Source: Megalopta genalis
Taxonomy: Eukaryota > Arthropoda > Insecta > Hymenoptera > Halictidae
Direction of reading: 5' to 3'
NCBI RefSeq assembly: GCF_051020955.1
Contig: NC_135018.1
Span: 3,150,501-3,214,500, forward strand
Length of the DNA: 64,000 bases
Part shown: in pieces, positions 35,376-46,520 of the stretch
Layout: the number at the start of each line of letters is the position of its first letter
Numbering within the stretch: position 1 is the first letter of the stretch
Translations under genes and position numbers: made by a program
Notes under the pieces: model-generated
Told to the model about the DNA's origin: nothing
The model's input: only the letters and a program-made list of their open reading frames with translations
The model's database searches: none

Positions 35376-36480
35376 AGGCCGCGCGGATTATGTTAGCGCA
35401 GAAGAGGAACAGCCTGTTGCACTCCATCGGCGGCACGGTTGCCCTAGGTCGCGTCACTCGAACGTCTCTCGCGCGCGTGTTCTCGAGTACAGGATTTCGT
35501 AATCGTTCTAACAATACACGATCGGGTTGAGCGAGCCGAGCCGAGCCGAGCGAGCGAGCGAGCGAGCGAAAGAGCGAGCGAACGAGCTGCGGAGCGAGCG
35601 CGACAAACAAGAGATTGAAGAGATCCCGCTCGCTAGCGACGGAAGAATGCGAAGAAGAAACAACTGTGTTGTAACAGTCCGCCACGCCGCGAATGAATTC
35701 TGAGCGTCGCGCGGCCGCCTCCGATTATTTCACCGTGATTTTATTTTTTCGCCACGATCGCGATCGCGATCGCGATCTTCGGGGCGACCTGTTGACTGCG
35801 CAATTAGCCGCGCAACGTGCCAAAAACAGACGCATCTCCGCGTTATGCGCAATCGTTAACCTTAAAGCGCCTCTGTTTGACATTCCGCGGCGCGTCCCGA
35901 TCGAACGGCCGACACAAATTAAATAATCTTATCCGAGCGACTTCCACACGCGACGCATTCCGTCCCCGAGGCACCGCCGCGTTCGTTCCTATCGCGGTCT
36001 ATCTCGCGATTTATCGCGTTCTGGTAGCTTCTATTGCGTCCGATTCCGTCATCTGGTTACGGCCGCGCGATGCAACGGATGCGGAATATTAAAAACGGTT
36101 GATTAATTTTTGTTGTTATTGTTGTTGCTGTTGCTGTTGCTGTTGCTGTCGTCGCGGTCTCGCGCTAACGCGTCAGCTTCGTCGACGATTATTTCGTCGT
36201 CGACGTCGCGATTACGAAACTTCGACCAGTTAATTTTGGCCACGTGGCACACAGGTTTCCAGCCGGCTGTTGCGCGCTCCGAGAAACAAATTAAACGATT
36301 TGTCCAGAGATGCGGCTTCGACGGTGACGTTTTAAGAGGCTGACGCATTTAGGATGACCCACTATTTTAATGCGACGATGCTCTTGTTTCGCGGCGGAAC
36401 GTTGCGGGGCATAACGGCGCGAGGTACGTGTAACGCAATATGTGCAGCTCGCTCTTCTTTTTAATGGAAAGAGAAAAGTG
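34964..36480. promoter_or_regulatory. GC/CpG-rich region with (GA)n, GAGC and CGATCG repeats
   Basis: A GC-rich block of about 1.4 kb with (AG)n at 35,328-35,373, gagccgagccgagcgagcgag at 35,535-35,600, CGATCG repeats at 35,756-35,777 and (CTGTTG)n at 36,112-36,150. This composition is typical of a promoter or 5' untranslated region in insects. Overlapping frames on both strands are unrecognised. A GAG|GTACGTG donor-like site lies near 36,421-36,430. No orientation can be decided. Confidence 0.3.
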
Positions 36481-36487
36481 TGTTCGG

Positions 36488-36736
36488 TTAACACGTTCCG
36501 TGCCACGTGTACCATCGATGGTACACGCTTGCATGTTTACTTAGTGAACTGAACAAATTGTTTACAAGAAATTTAGAACCGAAGAATCAATTTCCACCGC
36601 AAGAATGGGCGTTGATAAGTTTTTGTTACGTTGTTATGTGTACGAGAATGAATAATTGCACGTAATACATCAAGTTTTAGTCAAATATCAAAGTGTGAAG
36701 ATTCGAGTAAAAAAAGCTCGGCACGGAACGTGTTAA
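36488..36736. mobile_element. piggyBac-like TTAA MITE, 249 bp, with one subterminal palindrome
   Basis: TTAACACGTTCCGTGCC at the left is exactly complementary to ggcacggaacgtgttaa at the right, a 13-bp TIR plus TTAA duplication. The 20-bp perfect palindrome GTGTACCATCGATGGTACAC lies at 36,507-36,526, just inside the left end. No coding capacity. Confidence 0.88.
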
Positions 36737-37192
36737 AGAAGTTTCGTTCGAGTAGAGATCGTGGAAATTCATTGGTTCTCGATACGATTTAGCTGTTGAG
36801 GCTAGCATAGTTCTTGGGATCATTCTAAACGACGGGCGCACGATTTTGAACGGATTTTTTCTTTTGTAGAAACGATTTTTTCGAAGCGATTTTCGAGTTT
36901 TTTAAATTGATTTTTGTATACTCGATTTTGAAACGAATCGATATTTTTCGTTGCCAGTCGATCTTCGATTCAAAATCCCTATAATGACATTAACTGTTAT
37001 TAATATAGATAACTATTATTATAATACATTAACTATTATTAAAATAGATAACTATTATTATAATAGATTAACTATTATTAAAATAGATAATGGTTAATAA
37101 ATTATGATTCATGTACATTTCAATTATTGTTAGATTCTTCCCTCTTTTAAAACCTAAATAGTACATAATAGTACATATAATATATAATACAA

Positions 37193-37195
<3 letters not shown>
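36737..37195. other. Intergenic DNA, no gene seen
   Basis: It includes a short tandem of taactattattataat near 36,990-37,090. No gene recognised. Confidence 0.5.
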
Positions 37196-37249
<54 letters not shown>

Positions 37250-37330
37250 ATAATATAGTATGTAATAGTATAGTATAATATACTATGTAATATGTAGTAT
37301 GTATATATATATATAGTATATAATATATAA
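37196..37330. repeat. (AT)n and TATAGTATG microsatellite
   Basis: (AT)n to about 37,246, then ATAGTATGTAATA-type units. Confidence 0.93.
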
Positions 37331-37583
37331 TAATAATAATGTTTAATTATAATATCTAGGGCTCGCTTGAAAGTTTGATAAAATTCTATATGAATCGATT
37401 AAACTGTAATGTAATTAATCATTCGTATACAAATAGTATTACAACAATGATAATCAAGATTCAACGTATACATTTGAATATATTTGTGATATAGCACAAA
37501 TTTCCATTACACCGATTCTCTAAGAAATAATTGAACCATTTAATTGCAACTCTAGTTTCGCAGATTCACACTTGAAACGCTGT
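37331..37583. other. Short intergenic stretch, no gene seen
   Basis: AT-rich sequence without recognisable features. Confidence 0.45.
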
Positions 37584-37584
37584 A

Positions 37585-37975
37585 CAGTAATGTCTCCCTT
37601 ACTGACGCTCAGATTGTTCCCCCAAATGAACAATTTGGGAAGAGAGAAGATACGATTATTCGATCCTTGCAACTCGTTTTTATAGTTGTTGAGAATCGAT
37701 AACCATAAAAGACGAGGGACAAGGCTTGAACAATCGTATCTCCTCTCCCCAAATTGTCCACTTTCGTGGACAATCCGAGCGTCAATTGGAGAGACATTAC
37801 TATATCTGCGAGACAAGTTATCTGAAAGTTTATCTAATATCTTGAATTCCGAGGCACTAAGGCATCCTTAATTGAGAAAAAAGAGAAAAAGAGGGAGGGA
37901 GAGACAAAGTTTTCGTACAAATATGAAAGCGTCGAAAAATTGAATTTAGGCCAGAAATAACCGAGACAGCACTGC
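37585..37975. repeat. Left arm of an inverted duplication (contains a pogo-like MITE)
   Basis: A MITE at 37,585-37,802 plus 173 bp of flank to 37,975 is found again, inverted, at 39,696-40,100. The flank includes ttgaattccgaggcactaag and gaatttaggccagaaataac. The arms differ mainly in the CT/GA tract and by scattered substitutions. Confidence 0.9.
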
Positions 37976-38041
37976 ACGCTCTGCGCCACGCTAGAAAGTT
38001 GAATGAACAGAGGGCTCGACATTTCGCGCGACACGCGACCT

Positions 38042-38052
38042 ATGGTTTCACG

Positions 38053-38117
<65 letters not shown>

Positions 38118-38130
38118 TTATTATCATTTA

Positions 38131-38174
<44 letters not shown>

Positions 38175-38219
38175 TTATTATCATTTATATATATTATATA
38201 TATATGTACGTGAAACCAT
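38042..38219. repeat. AT microsatellite bounded by a 17-bp perfect inverted repeat
   Basis: atggtttcacgtacata near 38,042 is exactly inverted near 38,203-38,219 (tatgtacgtgaaaccat). Between them are (CATA)n and two copies of a tatatttattatcattta block. A copy of catttcgcgcgacac lies on each side (about 38,019 and 38,248). The whole could extrude as a long hairpin. Confidence 0.85.
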
Positions 38220-38399
38220 ATATATATTTATTTATTTGTCTTTTTCATTTCGCGCGACACACACATATATATGCATATATATATGAAATGAAAAAAATAA
38301 ATATATAAAAATATATAGAAATATATATAGAATAGATATAGAATAGATATAGAAAAAAAATATATACATGTGCACGTGTACATACATACGTACACATGT

Positions 38400-39030
38400 A
38401 CATAGAACACACGTATCGCGGTAATAGCTTAATTTTCGGTTACGGGGAGAAATGTCAGCGCGGATCCGTTCGCGAGGTGCTCGCGGAACAATCGAATTTG
38501 CGAAGTTAAACGTCGGGGCGGAATGCGACGCGAAAGCGTGTACACGTGTCGCGAATAAATCGAAGCTAGGAAAGGAGCGAGCCCGTGCAACGCGTCTCCC
38601 GTCGCCGTTTGCCCGCCAGTTGGGCAACAAACCGTTCGCTCGTATCTATCTTTCGTGTCTCGGGCCAGTGAATGCGATTCGCCGCGTTTCCCCTTGTGCA
38701 TCGCGGCGGCTCGGTTCCTATTGGGAGAGCGAATCGAGATAGCGACATTACGTGACACGATACGTCGCGCACGTGCGTCGTGTTCGAGTTGTAATCTCGC
38801 CACTGAATTTTCCAATCACGCCTTTCACTCGTCGTCGTCTCGACACTTCCTCCTTTCCTCCTATTATCTTTGCGTCGGATGATTCGCCTCGGTCGCGGCG
38901 CCGCACTCCGCCGCTTCGATCCGAGAATATTCCGTGGACCGCGCGAAAACTCTCGCCGCGTCCTGTGTACGTATGTTTCACGTATGTTCGTTGTACGCTG
39001 TTCGACGAATTCACCCTCGATATTGACGTT
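38400..39030. promoter_or_regulatory. GC/CpG-rich island inside the inverted duplication
   Basis: About 600 bp of GC-rich sequence between the arms. Unrecognised frames of around 100 codons occur on both strands. Promoter function is possible but not shown. Confidence 0.25.
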
Positions 39031-39031
39031 A

Positions 39032-39695
39032 CAGTAATGTCTCCCTTACTGACGCTCAGATTGTCCACTAAAATGGATAATTTGGGAAGAGGAGATACGA
39101 TGTCGAGCAATATTGATCATAAAATGATGCCAACTATTACAAAAAATTGTTACTTGTTATTTAGCATCGCTATCATCGAATAACGAAATTGCAGTAATGT
39201 CTCTCTAATTGACGCCCAGATTGCCCACATCTCCTCTTCCCAAATTGTCCATTTTTGTGGTCAATCTGGGCGTCGATTAGGCTGCATTAGTGTATTCGGT
39301 TTGCGAAGTACAATAATGTCTCACTTATTGACGCTCAGATTGTCCACTAAAATGGATAATTTGGAAAGAGGAGATACGATGTCGAGCAATATTGATCATA
39401 AAATGATGCCAACTATTACAAAAAATTGTTACTTGTTATTTAGCATTGCTATCATCGAATAACGAAATTGCAGTAATGTCTTTCTAATTGACGCCCAGAT
39501 TGCCCACATCTCCTCTTCCCAAATTGTCCATTTTTGTGGTCAATCTGGGCGTCGATTAGGCTGCATTAGTGTATTCGGTTCGCGAAGTACAGTAATGTCT
39601 CCCTTACTGACGCTTAGATTGTCCACTAAAATGGATTTGGGAAGAGGAGATACGATTATTCGAGCCTTGCGGCTCGTTTTTATAATTGTGGACGC
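39032..39695. repeat. Pogo-like MITE cluster with a 279-bp tandem duplication
   Basis: Left ends at 39,032, 39,311 and 39,590, each 279 bp apart. Each 279-bp unit is a truncated left arm, the tgtcgagcaatattgatcat block (also at 16.85 kb), then a small palindromic MITE (ctctctaattgacgcccag...). The third copy breaks off at the start of the right inverted arm. Confidence 0.85.
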
Positions 39696-39766
39696 GCAGT
39701 GCTGTCTCGGTTATTTCTGGCCTAAATTCAATTTTTCGACGCTTTCACATTTGTACGAAAACTTTG

Positions 39767-39806
<40 letters not shown>

Positions 39807-40100
39807 GAGATTAAGGATGCCTTAGTGCTGCCTCGGAATTCAAGATATTAGATAAACTTTCAGATAACTTGTCGCGCAGATATAGTAATGTCTCCCTAAT
39901 TGACGCTCCGATTGTCCACGAAAGTGGACAATTTGGGGAGAGGAGATACGATTGTTCAAAGCCTTGTCCCTCGTCTTTTATGATTATCGATTGTCAACAA
40001 CTATAAAAACGAGTTGCAAGGATCGAGTAATCGTATTTTTTCTCTTCCTAAATTGTCCTTTTTGTGGTCAATCTGGGCGTCAATTAGAGAGACATTACTG
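39696..40100. repeat. Right arm of the inverted duplication (contains a pogo-like MITE)
   Basis: Reverse complement of 37,585-37,975. It includes a (CT)n tract at 39,768-39,806 and a MITE at 39,883-40,100 with TA on both sides. Confidence 0.9.
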
Positions 40101-40102
40101 TA

Positions 40103-40665
40103 ATTCGTTCGTTGCCCGCGGCGCCGCACGGTGGTCCACAATCGAAGGATTAAAAAATCAACTTGATGATGATTCAACGTTTTCACATCGACTTTTGGCA
40201 GACGCGTGTCACTTTATAAACGTTCGTCGCATTCGGAAACGACGAAATCGATCTGATCTCGTGGACATTGTAATTAGAAAAGGCGTTCGAATATGAATAT
40301 TTCGTTAGTAGCATTTTTCGCCGTGAAAATGGCCCGTCTTTTTATCGAAAACATATTCAATCACATTTGTTAATTCTTTTTGAGTAATAGTACATTTTTA
40401 GTACTTATGAATGCTGTTTGTCTGGAAGAAATATTGCTTATGATTTATTTAAGAAGCTAATATTTAATTGACTGAGGAGAATCGTCGCATAAGATGGTTA
40501 AACATAAGAGTTAACATAATAGTAAGATAAAAAAGCGGATGCTACAAGATTATAGAGAATTTAGGCTTGTCGTAACCTGCTCGTGACAGGGCATTTAAAG
40601 TTGAAAAGTGAATTACAGAAATCCAAAGAGTTGGTATAATGGTTAGCATTCTTCCATGTAGGACT
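40103..40665. other. Intergenic DNA, no gene seen
   Basis: No recognised gene. A tRNA-like half motif (tggtataatggttagca) near 40,633 has no partner B box. Confidence 0.45.
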
Positions 40666-41285
40666 TATGTTGTTATATTTGCTATATATTATATTCGTTG
40701 TATATTATATTCGCTATATATTATATTTGCCATATACAATATTATATTTGCTATATATTATATTCGCCATATATTATATTCACTATATATTATATTTGCC
40801 ATATAGTCGCCACATATTCGCTATGTATTGTATTTGCCATATACAATATTATATCTGCCATATATTATATTCGCTATGTATTGTATTTGCCATATACAAT
40901 ATTATATGTGTCATATATTATATTCGCCATATAGTCGCCACATATTCGCTATGTATAGTATTTGCCATATACAATATTATATTTGCCATATATTATATTC
41001 ACTATATATTATATTCGCCCTATAGTCGCCACATATTCGCTATGTATTGTATTTACCATATACAATATTATATTTGCCATATATTATATTCGCCATATAG
41101 TCGCCACATATTCGCTATGTATAGTATTTGCCATATACAATATTATATTTGCCATATATTATATTCACTATAATTATATTCGCCATATATTCGCCATATA
41201 TTATATTCACTATATATTATATTCCTTATATTTTATATTCGTCATATATTCGCCATATATTATATTCGCGTTATAATTTCTTTTT
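40666..41285. repeat. AT-rich minisatellite with CGCCATATA/GTCGCCACATA units
   Basis: Repeated modules (cgccatatagtcgccacata, ttcgctatgtatagtatttg, ccatatacaatattatattt) recur in longer blocks of about 110-130 bp. The 168-codon plus frame is a by-product of the repeat. Confidence 0.92.
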
Positions 41286-42497
41286 TATGAGTCGGATGGC
41301 CAAAAAGCGGATGGTCTAAGGCGACGCAAGGGGGTATCAAAGTTCAGAAAAAAGTTCTCTCATTTCGGGAGACGTGATCAACTAATTAACGACCTCGTCT
41401 TTATCGTCGTTCACAATCGGCAAATAAAAATCGCGGCGCGGCTCGAAAAATCGTATCTCCTCTCCCCCAAATTGTCCATCTTTGTTTACAAGCTGAAGGA
41501 AAATTCGGGAGAATTTGCTGCACATGTATATCAAATATTCGTGCGCTAATTTAACAGCCTTATTGCCAGAATATAGTTTAATTTCAATATCGCGAATACG
41601 GCGCCTATGAAAACGGGAAAATATGATACGGCCGGCACGATTTCCGGTGGAATGAAATTCGCAGAATTCTAACGTTATATAAGGCCCCGCGATAGGATAC
41701 GAGGTAAAAGACTACATATCGAGAAACAGCGATCTCATGCTCCTAAATTGAATTGTGCGAGTACAGCCAGCTTGGGAACGAATTTTCCTAGTCGGCTTTC
41801 GTTCCGTTACCTCGAGACGCGGTGCATTTTGCTCCGAGAAGCCGGCAACAGTCTCTCCGAAGTTCCAAAAATAATTGGAATAAAAATACAAATTAAATTA
41901 AATTAAAATTAAAAATTAAAATTCCATCGTATTTAGGCGGTTCTTTTAGTCCAGCCCATCATTATAGCTCCGAGGACACACGCCCCTTGCCTGTGACTTC
42001 CGTCGGATATTTTGCCTTTTACCTTTCACTTCCTCCTTTCTTGGTCCCGTCGAACGAGCACATTGCTGCTGCACATTGTTATCGGTCGCTTCGCCGCTTG
42101 ATTTTGATTTAGATTCTTCCTTTTCTCGAAATCGCCGCCGCATTACTTCGTAATATCGGTGCAAACGGTTCGTTCCCCGCGCCTTTCACTCATCTCGCGT
42201 ACTTCCTACTTTCGTTGACTTTGTCTCGCGGCTCCCTAGACATCCCGCATTCCCGTCCCGAGGACGAACTTTCTTGCGTCGCGACGATAGCGAGACTACT
42301 CGCGAGCGAACTCCGACATCCTCGACGTCGTCGCGAAATGACATATCATCCGTCCGTTATCTGTGTTTTGTCCGTACGTTCGGTTAGTCGCCTAACGTAC
42401 ATGCGCGACCGAACTATTGTACGCTCGATTCGCGCTTCCTACGGCAAATTAATGACGTGGAAGGGTCTCTAGTAGTCTTAGAGAACTTTATTTTTTG
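41286..42497. other. Intergenic DNA with a MITE fragment
   Basis: A diverged pogo-like right half lies at about 41,413-41,490 (gcggctcgaaaaatcgtatctcc, caaattgtccatc). A GC-richer stretch is at about 42,000-42,460. No gene recognised. Confidence 0.45.
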
Positions 42498-42708
42498 TGT
42501 TGTGCTCTCTGCGAGCGCTGGTGGAAGAATGCTCTTCCAACGCTGGAAAGTCGTGGAAGAGCACCCGTGGATGGAGGTAGATTGTTTATTATTGGTCGAG
42601 GCACGAATCACCCCTTGGAGGGGGGTGTCTGCCTTGACCCTTGTTGGGGCCTGAGAGGGTTTCCCCAATGGTGGGACCTTTTTATGGCCCTTGTCTCTGG
42701 ACGCAACA
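42498..42708 (-). mobile_element. Possible LTR fragment (TGTTG...CAACA)
   Basis: On the minus strand the block begins TGTTGCGTCC, has ccataaaaagg about 25 bp in, and ends agcacaacaca, followed by aataaag outside. Short TGTTG/CAACA ends are typical of copia-type LTRs, but there is no matching target duplication. A chance resemblance cannot be excluded. Confidence 0.2.
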
Positions 42709-42752
42709 ATCTGTTCGCGCGCGAACGAACGAGGAAGATCAGCGGTGAATAT

Positions 42753-43446
42753 TTAACCCTTAAATGCATGAATTAATGAATTTTATTTAAAAAATAGGGT
42801 TATAATTTTTCAAATGAGTGGAAATCGGGAAAAATATTAAAAAAAATCATAAGTCATATCTTATAGGGTTTTTATTGAAAAATATTAATGATTCATTTTT
42901 GGTACACTATGCAAAATAGACATAAAAATTCTTTAGTTAGTATGACATATCTATAACAAAATTATAAACCACATGCATACCACACCAAAACAAAACCAAC
43001 AAACCAATAAAGGAAGCATAGTACTAAATACATGTCGTAATTATTACCATTAGTGCGTGTTGTCCCATTTTTGCATCAACACGAAATAAGCCCTCCATAC
43101 ACACGATAGTTACGGAATATAGACAAAAGTACTAGCAAATTAATAAATAAGAGCCTTACCTTTAGAAAATATTGTTTGTTTAACGAATACACCAAAATAT
43201 TTCTAAATAATCCACTTCCAAAAGTACGTAAATGAACCCGCTATCAAAAATGCGCGCCAATTGGTATAACGTCAGAAAGATACAAATATTGAAGTCAAAT
43301 GTCATTATTTTAGTTAATTTTTGATAAGTCAATGGACAAAGGAATCACTGCCATTCAGCCAAATGTATCGATATCAAAACTGTTGTCGGGTATCCGCGCA
43401 AAAAGTTATTGATTCATTTTTGGGACTCTATGCATTTAAGGGTTAA
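42753..43446. mobile_element. piggyBac-like TTAA MITE, 694 bp
   Basis: TTAACCCTTAAATGCAT at the left is exactly complementary to ATGCATTTAAGGGTTAA at the right, a 13-bp TIR plus TTAA duplication. The interior is AT-rich. A motif ttgattcatttttggnac occurs near both ends (about 42,887 and 43,410). No coding capacity and no obvious subterminal palindrome. Confidence 0.9.
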
Positions 43447-44005
43447 GCACTGCGCAGGGCTCTGATGTTGTTATGATTTCGTAAATATTTTTAATATAGT
43501 GACGTACCTCGCGACGGTAGAGGAATTTTAAAAAATTCGGTCAGACGGATAGTGCGAGCAACTTAGGCGAAATTAGCCGCGTCTGTCGCGACGCGAGATA
43601 TATTTGTTATGAAAAAAATGATCGTTAGGATGACAGTTGTTATGAACGATCGTACAACAATAATGCATAATGCAACGCATAATGCAATTGAGCAATAATA
43701 TATCAGTTTTATGCATCTGAAATGAAAAATTGTCGCTCTCTTCTCGTTTTCGGGATGTAGATGTTTATATGTATATAAAATGCATATATAAAAGAAATAA
43801 ATATATATATAAAATATATGTTTAAATGCAGGGTGAGTCACAAATTAGTCCCCATGATTTTTCAGCCCCTTTCGAAGGTCTGACACAAAAATGTTTCGCA
43901 TCGAAATTAGTAATTAACTAGAACAAGGCAAGAAATTGCAATTGTTTAAATTTTAGAATAAATTGATTCTTGAAACTAGGTAATTTTAACTCTATGGTAT
44001 TGTAG

Positions 44006-44042
<37 letters not shown>

Positions 44043-44189
44043 GTCGGGACGAATTCAACGACCTGCTACGCGATGACCTTCGGATGACATTGGAGAAAAA
44101 ATTGCCATAAATCGATTGCCATAATATTTGAAAAAATTCGGCGATACGTAGCACCGAGGCGTCGCATGTAAACGTAAACAAATGAACGT
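43447..44189. other. Intergenic DNA with (GA)n and an inverted satellite fragment
   Basis: gcagggtgagtcacaaatta at 43,829 may be a transposon end. (GA)n lies at about 44,008-44,041. 44,042-44,095 is similar to 49,503-49,556 (cgtcgggacgaattcaa). 44,092-44,130 is an inverted piece of the satellite that follows. No gene. Confidence 0.5.
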
Positions 44190-44945
44190 CAATTTCAGAC
44201 CTTATACATATTATATAGAACAAAAGAAAAATTTAAACGAAACCAAATATTATGGCGATCGATTCATGGCAATTTTTCCTTCAATGTGAAATATTAACAA
44301 ATTTGATTTAATCACGTCAATTTCGAAGCTTATATATATTATATAGAACAAAAGAAAAATTTATATAGAACCAAATATTGTGACAATCGATTCATGGCAA
44401 TTTTTCCTTCAATGTGAAATATTAACAAATTTGATTTAATCATGTCAATTTCAAACCTTATATATTATATAAAACAAAAGAAAAATTTCTATAAAACCAA
44501 ATATTATGGCGATCGATTCATGGCAATTTTTCCTTCAATGTGAAATATTAACAAATTTGATTTAATCATGTCAATTTCAAACCTTATATATTATATAAAA
44601 CAAAAGAAAAATTTATATAAAACCAAATATTATGGCGATCGATTCATGGCAATTTTTCCTTCAATGTGAAATATTAACAAATTTGATTTAATCATGTCAA
44701 TTTCAAACCTTATATATTATATAAAACAAAAGAAAAATTTATATAAAACCAAATATTATGGCGATCGATTCATGGCAATTTTTCCTTCAATGTGAAATAT
44801 TAACAAATTTGATTTAATCACGTCAATTTCAAACCTTATATATATTATATAAAACAAAAGAAAAATTTATATAGAACCAAATATTGTGACAATCGATTCA
44901 TGGCAATTTTTCCTTCAATGTGAAATATTAACAAATTTGATTCAA
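44190..44945. repeat. Tandem satellite with a 126-128-bp unit, six copies
   Basis: The marker atcgattcatgg starts at 44,258, 44,386, 44,512, 44,638, 44,764 and 44,892. The 128-bp units carry variants tgtgacaatc or cgaagctt/atatatattat; the 126-bp inner units are nearly identical. AT-rich, non-coding. Confidence 0.95.
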
Positions 44946-45549
44946 CGTTATTCGATATCTGACTCATCGTCAGCGACGATGCATATCGTCGACAATAGCT
45001 GACACCCGTGATCTTCCTTGCATATTTGCTTTGTAATAAGCATCGATTTCATTAAAATCGCTCGATGTCGAGCAAGTCAGAAGTTCTTCCGGAAAACGAA
45101 GTACAGAGGCATGATATAAGGATCCAGGATTTTTCTTGAATATAACTATACTCGATTGACATTTCGATTGCGTTGTTCATTCGATTTTGTTCGTACGATA
45201 GAAAGTTTATTTAAAGAACGACGATGAAAAATCTGTGAAATTTCAGGGGGAACCGAGAGAGGATTCAGCTAATTTGCGTTAATTTTCGTCGAACGTGAGT
45301 TGGCACGGGTGGAAGAATTTTCGTTCTCGTAGGATGTGGCAATCGCTGGCAAAGCTGTTCGTCTTTTGTCGTTTTCTGCGTTGAATCTTGTCTCTGATTT
45401 TCTCCGCGAATTTTGTGTATCGATGAAACGCGTTAATACTTGAAACGGCGGTCCTTTTTGACAAAGATATGTATATCATAACTGAGTGCGCTTAAGATCG
45501 CTTATAATTTTGTTTACCAATTTTTCGACACACTTTTTAAGCTACTATC
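44946..45549. other. Intergenic DNA, no gene seen
   Basis: No recognisable gene. The 66-codon minus frame at 45,279-45,479 is basic and unassigned. Confidence 0.45.
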
Positions 45550-45668
45550 TTGATCCTTGTACTACCGTGGGCGCCTACAGACGCTTTGAAAATTCGCTGC
45601 TGATGCAACTGTTGGCGCCTATAGGCGCCCACCAACGTTCAGTGAATTTTTGGCACCTATAAGCATCC
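45550..45668. mobile_element. Decayed TTAA-type element terminus with 44-bp palindromes
   Basis: TTGATCCTTGTACTACCG at 45,550 resembles the terminus at 63,760 (TTAACCCTTTCGCTACTACG). It is followed by GGCGCCTACAGACGCT (45,570-45,585) and, 44 bp later, the perfect palindrome GGCGCCTATAGGCGCC (45,614-45,629). A third degenerate unit follows at about 45,652. No opposite end was found. Confidence 0.55.
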
Positions 45669-45685
45669 GGAAAATTCTATCAGAA

Positions 45686-45686
<1 letters not shown>

Positions 45687-45745
<59 letters not shown>

Positions 45746-45746
45746 G
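45687..45746. repeat. (ATT)20 microsatellite
   Basis: About 60 bp of pure ATT, next to the decayed terminus. Confidence 0.97.
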
Positions 45747-46138
45747 ACGAACGTATGTAAAACAGTTCGGTGTTTCGACCATTTCTATATAAATGGCCTA
45801 AATCAGTCTTGCTTCCTGTTTCTTCCTTATCTTGTCGCTTGCTTTTCGCAATTTCGATTCCTCTTGCTTTGTTCTCTCTTTAACCCTTTGCACCCTAAGC
45901 CATTTTAACTCGAAATTAAAAAAAAAAAAGAGTAATTTCTGTCAGAAATGTTCGGTGGTCGGAATTAAAACCGGCAGATCCGAGAATACTAAGTCGGCAA
46001 AGAAATTCGGGGCAGTCGGGAAAAAAGGCAGCGACCAGCATGCCGGTGCATATTAATTTATATTATATTATATTATATTCATATTATATGTATTCATATA
46101 CATAACAATGCTAGAACAAAAACGATGACTTAATTTTT
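45747..46138. other. Intergenic DNA with an isolated TTAACCCTTTGCACCC motif
   Basis: The motif at 45,880 looks like a TTAA-element end, but there is no partner and no palindrome at the expected distance. An ATATT run lies near 46,050-46,085. Confidence 0.35.
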
Positions 46139-46520
46139 TTATTTCTAATTTTTTGCCACGATTCGAAGGCAATTCGGAGGCCACGTGCCACGATTCGAAG
46201 GCAATTCAGAGGCCACTTGCCACGATTCGAAGGCAATTCGGTGGCAATTTGTAGGACACATGCCACGATTCGAAGGCAATTCGGAGGCCACGTGCTACGA
46301 TTTGAAGGCAATCTGGAGACAATTCGGAGGCCACGTGCCACGATTCGAAGGCAATTCAGAGGCCACTTGCCACGATTCGAAGGCAATTCGGTGGCAATTT
46401 GGAGAACACATGCCACGATTCGAAGGAAATTCGGTGGCAATTTGGAGAACACATGCCACGATTCGAAGGCAATTCGGGGGCCACGTGCCACTATTCGAAG
46501 CCAATTAGGAGGCCCATGCC
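46139..46520. repeat. 32-bp minisatellite (ccacgattcgaaggcaattcg)
   Basis: About ten copies of a unit containing ccacgattcgaaggcaattc. Most are 32 bp; longer units contain an extra ggtggcaatttgg block. Several frames stay open on both strands (126 codons minus, 161 codons plus), giving repetitive HDSKAIR and RGLRIVS peptides. This is because the unit has few stops, not evidence for a protein. Confidence 0.93.

Noticed and set aside
40625..40665. tRNA-like motif tggtataatggttagca
   Set aside because: It resembles a tRNA A box, but there is no B box or acceptor-stem partner within 80 bp; the following sequence is AT minisatellite.
40667..41173. 168-codon plus-strand frame
   Set aside because: It coincides exactly with an AT-rich minisatellite and has a purely repetitive Ile/Tyr/Cys-rich translation.
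42498..42708. Full copia-type solo LTR
   Set aside because: The TGTTG/CAACA ends are present, but no target duplication matches; kept only as a low-confidence feature.
45880..45910. TTAACCCTTTGCACCC as a TTAA-element end
   Set aside because: It looks like a piggyBac-type end, but no partner or subterminal palindrome is present; a single motif of this kind can occur by chance.
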